A stretch of 64,000 nt of DNA, taken from contig CM063243.1 of the NCBI GenBank assembly GCA_032158295.1, positions 13,112,931-13,176,930 of the forward strand, read 5' to 3'. Below the pieces are notes generated by a model, which saw nothing but the letters and a program-made list of their open reading frames with translations, had not been told where the DNA came from and did no database searches. This document shows positions 33,561-45,400 of this stretch, in pieces. The first letter of the stretch is position 1; every line of letters starts with the position of its first letter. The translations under genes were made by a program, and so were the position numbers. Source of the stretch: Pycnopodia helianthoides. Lineage: Eukaryota > Echinodermata > Asteroidea > Forcipulatida > Asteriidae.

Positions 33561-35424
33561 TACAAAATTCCTCCTTGCAATGACAAAAATACCCCCCCCC
33601 CCAATACAAACGTTTTACATTTTTTGTTTAAACTGTAATATATATGAAAGTGTATAACTTACTGACCTAATTAGGATAGGCCTTTTCCTACTTTTGGGGT
33701 TTTTAAAACTATATATTTTTTTGCGGTAGGGGCACTATCGTATTTTTTCTGTTGGGATGGGGGCTCTGGGGGCACTGTAAATTTTACATTGTGTGTGTGT
33801 TGGTGGGGTGGGGGGAACACATGCCCCAGACCTCCTTGGCAATGCCACTGAGTACTAACAACTCAGATAATTGGTACTATTTATGGGGCTAACAAAAATA
33901 CAGATTGGGGTCATGGTCAACTAAATAACAGACAAAATGAATGTAGTGGAAGAAAGCCTTCTGATGTCAACACAAAATTGTGAATTCTGCAGCCTCAGCC
34001 TGTAGTGGTCAAGTGACGTTGCAAATCAGAATAAACTTTTGGTGTCCGAGGCATTTGAGTAGGGGTTCAACCACCATAGAGAGACTCTCGGTCTACAAGC
34101 TACTTGTGTCCTTGAGCAAGACTTTTAAAATATAGTTGTTTCTCATCAGAAATATAAGGGTACGTGTAACTTGTAGGGTAGAAATCGTTGATCTGATCAT
34201 CAACATTTGCACCCATTTTGTTTGCTGGTGATGCATACTCCTAAGGAGTACAAGGCCCTATTTCACAGCACTGCTAATTACCATTGGGTCGTGTGCTTTT
34301 AAGGCATAGAATCAAACATTATTTCTTATAAAATAGTAAGCAAATTGGAATTTCAAAAAGCTGCTAAATCAGAAAATACTGCTTAGCAAATTTCTTAGTG
34401 GTGTACTAGTCGCGACAATGTAAACATTAGGCATTCTGGTCGGTATTCTATTTCTGCCAAGCGAGATTTTTCTGTACTTGGCAAAATTGTGTGCTTACAG
34501 GCTTAATGAAATTACCGGTATGCCTATGTTTACGGAATGCTTAACCCTGGTGACCCAATAGTAGTGATGGTGTAAGGCCTGTTAACACTACGTTCAAAAG
34601 AGGCTTGTAAAAGTCTAGTATAATATTACAATTTTTGGAAATTCATTTTGAAAAAAAACAAGTTCTGCTCTCGTAATAATACAACAAACCAGACAACAAA
34701 TGAAATAAAAACAAAGGTCATTTCTGTAAATCACAATATTCACAATATTTAATATTTTTTAATAGTACATTTTTTTTATACATGTATACATTATTTAAAA
34801 ACATCTGGACTACAACAATCATAGGTTGTAAATTCTGAATGGACAAGGACAGCTGCCCAAAATCAATATAATAACATCTGTCTCTTACCAAAATGAAAAA
34901 CTTTTATCCAAACAATGATTGGGATGATCATCAAAGTTGGGGCATAAATTTGCTACAGCCCAGCATCTGAATGCTTAAAATCAAAGAATTATAACATAGA
35001 ACAGTCTCCACAAATTCTTGGTTAGATAATTTCTTCTGGAAATGTACAATGAATAACGTTGAAGAGTATTCAATTTATTGTCTTAAAAAAAAACAGATGA
35101 TTAATTTTGCTGTACTAATGATCCATGAAAACACGGGGCTAGGCATCAGGACAAATTCTGGAGTTCCTAACAATTCGGGTGTTCAGTTACTACGGGAGTT
35201 AGGGTTAAAAATTCTGATTAATTTGAATATCCAACAATCAAGGGACAGACTCATAATGTCAATAAATTGATTTGTGAAATTTCTCTAACAATCAACGTCA
35301 AACTTGAACTACATTGCTCGAAAGCAGTAACACCATTGGGCCTGACCTGACTTTAGTAGAATATCTTCCACTACATGGTGGCACCATCAAGTTGGGAAGA
35401 ACAATGATAGTCAATTAAATGGGC

Positions 35425-35540
35425 GACTGTTGGCGACAGTAGGTGGCAGCAGACTTACTAGGCAAATTATGCGCATGTTCAGCACCATGTAAACAAATGG
35501 TATGTCTGCCGCCATCTAGTGTTCCAAAGCCTCCCATTGT
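35425..35540 (-). mobile_element. Short palindromic MITE, CTAGGTGGCAGCAGAC family
   Basis: AGGTGGCAGCAGACTTACTA at the left is mirrored by GGTATGTCTGCCGCCATCTA at the right. A related piece (CACTAGGTGGCAGCAGACAT) is at about 8520-8620 in the FNTB 3' region. Confidence 0.6.
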
Positions 35541-37422
35541 TCTTTACTTATTCAAATATCCTTAAAGAATGCTTGTTGTCAGTTTAAAAAAATAACAGTT
35601 TAATCTTACACAGTAACAGCATAAATAAATTGCAAAAATTTGGTTTTCTTAAATTATTTTTTATTGATTGGTAGTGAACTTAAAAAAAAGGAAAACAGAA
35701 ACATGCTCGAAATTGTTTCCATGTAAAATTACCGTCCAAGGACCGCTGAATAAAAACTTTTCAAAAGAACTTTAAAATCATAATTTAGATTCAACAGTCT
35801 TGGAGGGAAAACATGATAAAGAATATCAAATGTTTTTGAGGCAACTGCTACGACAGTACAATTGATTACTTAAGACGTATTGATCTCAAACTATCACACG
35901 GTGTCTGGCATGAACAACTAACCAAACTGTAACAGTTAGGGGTGCATTAGTATAACTAACAATTTAGTACTACACTTGTTCTGGTTTGTAATGACCAAAC
36001 ATTTAGATTAAATGTCAACTCTCAAAAAATGAGTACATTTGTAAATTGGGGAGGGGGGGGGTAGTGTTCACATCATTTGCTATAGACCATGTAACTTGTG
36101 ACATGCATCATAATCATGCTATACAGAGCCTGGACTTCCTGCAGGCATGATTTGTACACAGCTCAATGGAGGAAAATGTAAAATCTTGATATTCTATGGA
36201 AATTGCACTGTGCGATTTGTATTAGATATGAAGAAAAGGGGAACATCTCAAAAGTTGTTCAGCTGTTATTTAAAAAAAAAGCTCTTTTACCTAATAATTA
36301 TGATACAAAACATACAATTCCTCATTAGTACACAAGGGAAGTATCTTGCCTGCCAGGAAATCCCCTGAAATGTACAAGGTCACTCTTTTTGTTACCTTGG
36401 TGACATGGTCTATAGACCCACACTAAATCATAATCTTCTTATTGCAAAGATTTGCAACATGTGTCATGATGTTCTCGCATGTATAAAACATAAAATCATA
36501 AATTTTCATACTAATATAACCAGGCATGCAGTTGCAGTTTTGGAGAGGAGAATAGCAAAGCTGATAAACCCCAAATAAGGAAATCAGCTGAAACGTTGCA
36601 CGCTGTATAACAAATACTATCCAATTCACTCAACGCTTTCTCAGCTCATTTAAAAACTCTTTGATTACTAAAAATACTATGATTTCAGGAAAGCAAATGG
36701 GTTTAAAACTGTAATTGTTCCTTTTAGAAAACATAAAGAAACGTTTAGAACCTAAAAAAAACACCACCCCAGTGTCAATTGTTTGAGGAAAAAATCTTGA
36801 AACCCCAGTCCAAAACAGTAACATAATTTGTACATCATACTCCTAATTTAAAATGCCTGGCCAGACAATGACAACAGAGGCCAGTTTCAAAGGTTATACC
36901 ATGTCCACCAAGAAAGCTTCGGATGAAACAAAAACTACACTATTTATTTCTCGGAATTGACTACTCAATTACCTTGTCTCGAATGGATGGAGTGTAGCCA
37001 CACCATGTGATTCATTATAATTTTTTTTTAATTCCGTTTAGTGCATTACTAGATATGACATTATACAAAAATAACTAGCATAAAATTATATAATGTAGGG
37101 CTAAAAATACCACACTAAAGATTTGCATTACAGTGAGTTAAAGGACCAGAAAACAGCTTACTGAACCAGATCATCAGATCTAGCCCCTTGGCTTTCCTCC
37201 ACTGAACTTGATTTTCTTCACTTCTAATAATCACAATGTTTTCTAAAATGACTAAAATGTCATTATTTCAATATACCATCATGCTGCACCATCTTTGCTA
37301 TGTTCCCTATGTGAATCAGCAATCGCGAATAGTGATTCCAAGTACACCAATAGGAACCAGACTATTTTTGTCATTCAAGCCTCAGTTGAATACACTGATT
37401 TGAACAAGATGGCTGCCAAATA

Positions 37423-37579
37423 GACCCCTTGCATATGACGGCACAAGCTCAAACAGTGCCCTCACTGAAGTCCTGAAGTCAAATGAAGAAATATCATTGG
37501 ATGAGAGTTGTGCGCAGCGCGTAGATGTGCTCACGTTTCCATTGTTCGACCTCAGTGATGGTGACCTATGCAAGGGGTC
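37423..37579. mobile_element. MITE with GACCCCTTGCAT inverted ends (copy 1)
   Basis: GACCCCTTGCATATGACGG at the left and TATGCAAGGGGTC at the right. A second, diverged copy is at 55799-55929. Confidence 0.6.
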
Positions 37580-38221
37580 GATGGGATAAGCCGACATTCT
37601 AGGCGGCATTGTACTAGTAATGGTTGACAAAGAGATTCTGTATTAACACATGACTACAATGACTTGGATAAAAACATTTTCATCAGGCATACTTCAAAAT
37701 TAAAAGAAAGGCACATTGAGTGTCAAGAATTGACAAGTAATTTACTGCCAGTATAGTCAGAAAAACATAAATGCTACATAAATAACTAAAATTGAAGGTT
37801 CATAAAATTATGTCAGAAATAAAACCTTAAACAAACAAAAACAAGATACCATACATCATTGGTGCAGCTGACAAATATAATTCATACTCTTATATTCAGA
37901 CATTTTTATAATAATTCTTTTCAAAATACAAATATCTATGGTGCTCATATAAAGGGTGTGGATTGTTCTATTTTTCATGCATTTTTCAGACCAACTACTT
38001 CAATTGGACAGAACAAGGAAGAAAAAAGAGACCCAGATATAAAAAAATATTGGTGTGTATTTACTGCATTACTGCAACACCTTTGAATCACTGCAGTAGC
38101 ACTGCAATAACTTTGAATGAGATTGATAAAAACACATAATAAAACGACAAATCCCACATAAACAGATTTTTGCTTTCATTTGTGAATTGAGGCCAACATG
38201 TTCTGCAGTTGTTTTTCTCCG

Positions 38222-38272
38222 TGTAGGACTGAGACTTTGCATTGTGAATATACAATCTAGTAAGGTTTGTGG
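38222..38272 (-). repeat. Solo unit of the 65-bp tandem repeat
   Basis: On the minus strand it reads ACCACAAACCTTACTAGATT, GTATATTC, ACAATGCAAAGTC, matching the unit arrayed at 23346-23670. Confidence 0.6.
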
Positions 38273-38305
38273 TCACACAATTGACAGGAAACCTCTCTAT
38301 GATTT

Positions 38306-38380
38306 GTGGTGGTTCTGAAAAGAACCGGCGATGTTACAACTCAATGTTTCGCTCAGTATGCTCTGATCATCCTCAGGGGT
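38306..38380 (-). ncRNA. Hammerhead-like ribozyme motif, possibly from a Penelope-like retroelement
   Basis: On the minus strand CTGAGGA (38376-38370, fitting CUGANGA) is followed by a short hairpin GATCAG/CTGAGC and then GAAAC (38350-38346), and downstream by a perfect hairpin GGTTCT-TTTC-AGAACC (38326-38311). One extra base sits before the hairpin and one of its six pairs is mismatched, so activity is doubtful. A truncated relative with GAAAC (43758-43754) and the matching hairpin (43739-43724) is at about 43715-43760. Confidence 0.35.
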
Positions 38381-38415
38381 AGCCCTCTTTATCACAAAGA
38401 GCTAAATCCTGTGAT

Positions 38416-38499
38416 GATTTGTCACTTGGATGTGGGAGTAATGATTCCTTTGTTAGACGATTTGTCACTTGGATGTGGGAGTAATGATTCCTTTGTTTT
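38416..38499 (+). repeat. Two-copy tandem repeat, 43-bp period
   Basis: GATTTGTCACTTGGATGTGG and GAGTAATGATTCCTTTGTT occur twice with no differences across about 40 bases, directly beside the hammerhead-like motif. Confidence 0.85.
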
Positions 38500-38784
38500 T
38501 AAAGTGACTCATGCAGCGAAGTTGGTAATGTGACATTTACTTCCTTGTCAAGTAATGTCTTCTGGAAAGTAGTGGTGCTGGGGGGGGGGGAAGGCCGAGG
38601 TGAAAGGTGAGACTAGTTTCATATCTGATATCTTCTCAGAACCATGACGTCTTCTTGCCAGAAAATTTTGTGTTCCATCATGCCCCCTTTAAGAACCACC
38701 TCATATTTTCTCAATCACAGAAAATTTTTTCCTAAAATCTAGTTTACTGTTTCCTTTCATATTACACTTGGCAAATCTTCAAAT

Positions 38785-38981
38785 CTGGGCCCATTTTTAT
38801 ACAGTTGCTTAAGCAGAAGAGGCAGCTAAGCACAGTTTAATCATGCTTACCAGAATAAGGTTACCAGCCAAAATACCTTGCCACATGTACCATTTGTACC
38901 TGGTATCTTGCTCATCTTTGCCGAGTAGAAAATTGTTAAGTAATATTTTCTGCTTCAGCAGCTCTGTGAAATTGGGTCCTG
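38785..38981. mobile_element. MITE, GGGCCCAATTTCATAGAGC family
   Basis: CTGGGCCCATTTTTATACAG left, AGCTCTGTGAAATTGGGTCC right, with TACCAGAATAAGGTTACCAG inside as in the copy at 10552-10748. Confidence 0.7.
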
Positions 38982-40029
38982 ATTACCGTTTAGTTTTTTA
39001 AAATACATTTTTAAAACCACAGTTCAATAATGAAACTTTCTAACATTCTATAATATTTTTGGTTGGAGGGCACTGGAAAGGACCATAAAATGCAGGCATC
39101 TTGTCACTTAAAAGGATAATACCAGGTGCAGCTGATCCCCTCTGCCAACAGTCTGGACAATACTAACAAACTTACAAAGTTACCCAATTCAAACACAGAG
39201 CATAAAATTTCATTTAAACAAAATTATTATAAGTTTGAAGTGATTGCCATTTCATAAAGACGTAATCTCAAGTCATCTAAAAATGGTGCATTTGGTCTGG
39301 AAATTGTGAAAGAGCTTTGATTTCAATGTTAAGAGTAACTGAAGAGTTGAAAAAAGTACTTGCGTGCATAACTAAGAAGGGATATGTGTCATACAAATAA
39401 ATCTTGACCTTTTTGTCACCGTTAAATCCAAACTACCTATCCTCTATACCCTGCATTTACATTCTGCTTCATTCAGTTTCTTGATTGCTTTAATTAAAAT
39501 CGTTCATCAAACACGCTATACATTTTTAGGTGATAAGGATAATATAGATTTTTTGTTTTAAGTTTTAATTTGTACAGAGATTTCCTTGAATTACAAATGG
39601 GCAACACCAGCATTTTGGTTAAACCCAGGCATACTTTCTAGGCTCACTACTTCTTAGTGAAATTATTTCTAATGCACACTTCACCAGAGGAAAAAAATAT
39701 AAATATACATATATATCACTCAAGTAGGGAATAAATGTCAGTTGACTTTGTTATCTTACATATTTACATTCCCGCTGGGGAAAAGAACAAAACAAACAAA
39801 CGTATGAAGTGCACAAATTATTTATAAATAACTTATCTTTCTTCTAAATAGTATTTCAAACACAAAAGCATAAGGGGTATCATCTATTTCAGACATGTCA
39901 ACGACACGTGCAAATCACATCTTCAGATTAAAATGAAAGAACAAAATAAAAAAAATCAACAACCATTATTTAGACTTCAATTGTCTTTCCCAATTTGCTG
40001 GATTTTGTGTTGCACATTATAGATAGGTT

Positions 40030-40245
40030 GCAATGTGACGTAAATCGGCCATCTTTACGGGCAACTTGAAACACAGTCATGCGTTTCGTGCGAGAACAGC
40101 ACGCGCGCATTTCACAAAACTCATTGCATGATTGGTTAGTGAACAACGCGGCTGCCTTAACAGTTTGAGCGCTTGACGGGCCTGCAAGCCAAAATGCAAT
40201 TTGCCTGCAAAAATGGCGTCTATTGAGACCTATCTATAGTTTTAT
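40030..40245 (-). mobile_element. MITE, ATCTTTAYGGGCAACTT-end family (copy 2, inverted)
   Basis: GCCATCTTTACGGGCAACTT left; CAATTTGCCTGCAAAAATGGC right. Its reverse complement matches the copy at 4780-4950 through GCATTTTGGCTTGCAGG and GCAGCCGCGTTGTT, and it carries extra interior sequence missing from copy 1. Confidence 0.65.
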
Positions 40246-41484
40246 TCATCAGTCTAAAGACTACATGTAGTTCATTGTATTACAAGCTTATTTGTATACA
40301 TTCAGGATGTTTGATCAGATGATAAAAAAAATATACAGATTTCTGATAATGCATGTGCAACCAAGCAGCTCTATAATGATGAACCTTACCGCTGAAGTAC
40401 TGTTTCACAGGGTAGGCCTGGTCGGTTAGACTTAGGAAGGAGAGACCCCTAACAAATTGTTTAAAAATAATTATGTAAAAACAAGAAAAAGAAAAAAAGG
40501 AGAAAAACAACAACAACTAGGTTAGCTACCTGATAGTCTTTATCTTGTCAAACACCATCTACTTTACTTGATAAGTTCCTTGAACTAAATGAGCCTGGAG
40601 TACACTGGCCACTGCATGCCAGGAGAATGACATATACTGCTTAGTGAGTCCCCGTCATCCAAACAATCCCAACGTCCCACCAGGAATATCTTAATCATAA
40701 TCCTGATCAACGATGAGTGAAATAGATGACACCATTTATGTTAAATGCCAATGCCTCATAGCAGTGGTTTAACATAGAAGTACATAGCTTCTTGGTAGCT
40801 CTGTGGGACCGGCTCAAAGTGGTGAAGACTCTAAGACAGAAGGAAGGAACGAACAAATGAACGAACGACCAATTGTCCACTAGCAGTAGACAATAATGTG
40901 ACCTCACCCTATAAGCAACCAACTGACCATCTTGACATAAACTGAGACCTAAATGGCCGAAATGCATGAAACTCAGGCAGTAAAAAATAAAAAATAAAAA
41001 AAGAAGTAAACAAAAACGAACCCCTTGGCAGAACTCAACAATTGGTGTCGAGTTCCGTATTTGGTTTTGCATTAACAGAGTGAAATAAAAGCCTGGTAAA
41101 AGTCACGATTGGGCAATCCAGTGCAGAGTTTTCAAAGACAATATTACCCAATAACCTTGCTAATTTTGTGCAGGATCTTTTCAACGAGATATTACAATGG
41201 AAATGAAGTCTATGGAAGAAACAAAACTCGATAAACACTTCAAAGTAAAGATATTTTGAATTGCTTTGCACTCGCCAATCCTGAGTAAGAGAAGAAGATG
41301 ATAAATATACACCGTTAATGTCAATCAACACTTACTTCTGCATTATAGTCATGCGTAAAAAAAACTACCTTGTGAGCATCTATATTGCAATTATAGGAAG
41401 CAATTTGACTACTTGTGTAAGCCAACCAGGGACTGTTAAGCCATGTTGCGAGTTGGATTTGGGAATAATGTCTGGTACAATGAC

Positions 41485-41490
41485 TTTATT
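41485..41490 (-). terminator. BAHD1: Candidate BAHD1 polyadenylation signal
   Basis: Minus-strand AATAAA about 950 nt beyond the BAHD1 stop; another lies at 40246-40241. Confidence 0.35.
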
Positions 41491-42436
41491 GTTAACATGT
41501 GAACACTCAAACTGAATTCCCCAGACTAAAGACAGTGTTGCTATGTCGCATGGTTTGGGGCAAGCTTTTGTATAGCAACCTCCAGATGGGCAAAATCTGG
41601 TACCATTGTGCCGTGTTACACAATCATTCAGAATTGTTTATGGGTGCTCGCTATCTCTTATGGTATTACACAAAAGCTTGTTCAGAACCATGTGACATAG
41701 CAACTGTCTCCAATCTGGTGAATTCAAGTTTAAGCAGTGACTTGTGACTAAGCAAGTCGTTGTACCAGACATTATTTAAATCTAAAATGGCTGCTTCAAT
41801 GAAGCTTCTGAGCACACAGATACACTATAAAGCAGATACTCTAAGCAAAGAAAATATGTTACCAGCCAAAAGGCCATGTGTACTTGTGATGTTTGTAATT
41901 GGTACCACGGTTATATCTCTTTCAATCTAGATTCATTTGATATGCAATATTTGGCGCTTCACAGCTTCATGAAACTGGATCCGGGACTGACCTCTCATCT
42001 TCGCTACCTCTAGTAATAGTGTATATTTAAATAGCTTAGTCTTGTCTCCAGACTTCTGGAATGCAATCCATATACACTGCACATGTGTAGAGTTTGATCC
42101 ACCAGTCTATCCTTTCTGACCTACAGCCTAAATCTGTGCATGAACAAATACAGCATGTTGTATAACTATTTTTACTGATAGCCCGATATTTCTCCTTTTA
42201 CATAAAACAAAAACACTTTTTACTTTTTGGGGGGATGGGTGTAAACTTGAAGAGGGGAGGTAAATATCAGGCTGGCATAGATTTTGTTGATGAACCACAG
42301 CAGAATCTGATAGATTTCCACCATGCTTGCATTATACAAACATCTTAATGAACAGCCCCCCCCCCCCCTTGACCCAAATCTCGATCTCTTCCACTTTCAT
42401 CTTATCCAGCAGCACGGCAACCTCACAGCACCCTCT

Positions 42437-45400
42437 TCATGATGGGTTCTTGAGTACTCTCTTCTGGCGAAAGTCATACACCTGCCGACACAGAAACACA
42501 TTGGCAGGGCTGGAGTCGTCAGGGGGCAGGCGGTATGTCCTTGGGTAGTTGGCTGAATGTTCAGGCACACAGGGCCTGCCCGGGATGACGGCCTCTTTAT
42601 GTCTCTGAAGCTTTGCCCGGTATCTATCAATCAAAGTACCAGGAACAGCTAATTAGGACAGATTGAATTTAATGTGACCCACACCCACAACATGAGTGTG
42701 AAGTCTCCAATAATCTTGCTATAGCATCACAAAATTCAATGTTGAAAAGACAGGATTGGTAATTATAAAAAATTAAAAAAGGGGGGGGGGAAATTAAAAT
42801 AATGTTCAGTCTGAAAGCCGATTCATCATACAGTTCACACCAATATCAATCCGCCAGAGAAATATTTCCGTTTGAAATCTAGCAGTTTCCCTTGGGTTAT
42901 TACTTGACATTTGCAATCTAGCTGACTACAACCTCCAGAGAAATTTTGTTATATAAAATTGAAGCCATTTGGGACAAAAAAGTAAACTGCAAACAAGGAC
43001 CTTACAGCACAAAGTCAAAATTGTACACGTACATCGGTGTTGGGCAAACCTTAATTACATTTAATAGGTGTCATCATTTTACATGGCATAAAGAATCACG
43101 AATCAGTGCAATGGTAAGACCCAAACTAATACTGAATCGTACTACTCGTTATCCCCAATGCAATAGTACCCTCAGTTATTAGAACAGTGATTTCTTTTCT
43201 ATTCTAGACTACCAGAGAACTAAACCACAAATTGATTTATACTCATCAAGGCCTAGTGAATATTATGAACTTGTGGGTTTCCTTTAATTGCTGTCACAGC
43301 ATCTGACTCACCTTGAATACTCAGCTGGTGTGAGTACATAGCATCTGTCTTCAATACATGCCACACTGTTCACATCCCAGTGGCGACATGCGAACAGCTC
43401 ATTCTGTGCAAAGGTACAGGAATTAATAATTATTCAGAGACTTTTTACATTAACACCTCATCGGTGGTACAATAGTCAACACCTACAGTATGAGAAGTCG
43501 TAGCACAGAGTGCAGGCCCATTTAAGTGTACAATTTCCCACAGCAGATTTAGAACTTGAAAAGTATTTTTGGTGGGGAAAAGTTAACAGGGAATCAAATA
43601 CACACAATGGAATTTTGTAATGTTTGAAGGTTTGCATGGTGTGGAAAATAAGAAGAAAAAAAAACTATAAATAGTAAACTTGCAGGTACAACCATGTGTA
43701 AAATCTCTTTTTGGAGAAGTTTTGGCTCTGCAAAGAGCCGGTGTGGTCCTGACGTTTCAAACAGTGTACTAAGCACAAAACTTGTGAGTAAAATTGTCTG
43801 CTTAAGTAGCTCTATGAAATTGGACCCAGGTGATACTAGTTCATTGCATGACTACCAGATGAGGGGTGGGGTGAGGGGTAGGGGTTGGGGGTGTTAGAGT
43901 CCTACCTCAAGGTGACAGGGTAATCTGCCTGCTTCTGTGTGCTCAGGCTGATAATACCATAAGAGCGTCATCATGAGGTCACCTGTAACACAAGAAAACA
44001 CCCAATATTGTCATCTGGGAAAGGTACATGTGGATACAGGAAATAAAGAATCACTCACTGGGTTCATTCCTTGCCAAATAGCAGATGTGGGGTGGCTTCC
44101 AATTGGGCCTCACAGAGCACGGGTTTATTTAAGATTAGGCTGCTTCCAAATTGGCGGCTGGGCTGTGGCTGTTGCTAAGGGTGTTGCTTTGGGCATCATA
44201 TGCTTCAATGCTTGTTCACATGGTGATGAAGCCGCAGCCACAATCACAGATGCTAATTCGCACACAGCCTTATTGCACCTACATGTACCACCAAGAAACC
44301 AACCAAGGTAGAAGTTAAACAAGTCAGTTGGTTTGAGCACCCAAACAGTTACTGAAAGGTCGAGAGTTCAACCTCCAGTCAACCAAGGCCTGGTATACAT
44401 GTACATGTGTACATCTCAGTTGTTTGCCTCAAATGTTTCTGGTTTCCTGTGCAGGGATCAGCCATTAATCTATTTGCTCACTTCAACAGTGATTAAACAC
44501 TCAAATGTGCTTGTATTTTTTTCCCCAAACTACACATTTACAATGTCTCTATTTTGTCATTCCTGTTTTCCCCACGTCCCCCACTGTCAACCACTCCATC
44601 ATATTTGACGACTCATGCCTGATAATTTCTCATCTCCCTGATGGAACCATCACCAAATAATATCTGACGGGCAAAGAAGGACGAGAAATATGAATCCCCC
44701 CCCCTCCAATATCTTGCCAATCAACCAAAGTGCAGGAAATGATCTATTACGAGGGGAAAATATTCACAAGGGAGGCCCATTTTGTGTGCGTACATTTCTA
44801 AAGGGTAATTACTCACCTGTTACGATAGGATTAAAATGTGTTGGCTTATAATGGATTAACTTCTCATTAAATGGGGAAACAATCACTTTGCTGTTTGTTG
44901 CCATAGGGAATCAGGAACACCCAAAGACACTCCAAAGCCCTACTCAAGACTGCATCATTTTTTCTCCCCTCCCTAGGCTTGTTCAGCTGTTAGCAGACGC
45001 TTTGCTAGACCACAAATATTTGTATAAGATCACGACCAATTGATTTTATATCCCCAGTTTGTCACTATGTAAAAAAACCTTGTAAAATGTCAAATGAAAC
45101 CCTTAATCTGTGTGTACAGGTAAAACAAAGGGGGACATGCTGGCAAAAGGCAGTAAATTGCTGGCCTTGTTTGGTGATGAGGTTACGTGACAAATGCTCT
45201 AAAGACAGGAATGTCGCCAGTGGTTACTTCAGGCCCTCACATATGTGACATCATAAAAACTTACCATTACAAACATTACTGAATATTTAAATGACTTATT
45301 TGCTGTGTAATTATTTGTGGTTTCTTTTTTTAACCTTTAAGTTCTGAAAGAAATATTGACAGTCAGCAGAAATTTTGCTACCGTTGAAACTAGTCTTTCT

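Larger units (their letters stand above)
33561..41484. other. Intergenic region between NAA20 and BAHD1, repeats only
   Basis: No coding exon recognised on either strand. Contents are homopolymer tracts (C-run near 33590, G-run near 36050), a SINE-tail-like segment at about 34045-34150 (CTTGAGCAAGAC), a palindromic element at about 34255-34515 and the elements listed separately. Part may be BAHD1 3' UTR. Confidence 0.5.

Noticed and set aside
37382..37630. 82-aa minus-strand frame
   Set aside because: It overlaps a MITE with GACCCCTTGCAT ends and has no homology that I recognise.
43594..43776. Small gene with hydrophobic 60-aa minus frame
   Set aside because: Overlaps the truncated hammerhead-like repeat and part of a MITE end; no splice or poly(A) support.
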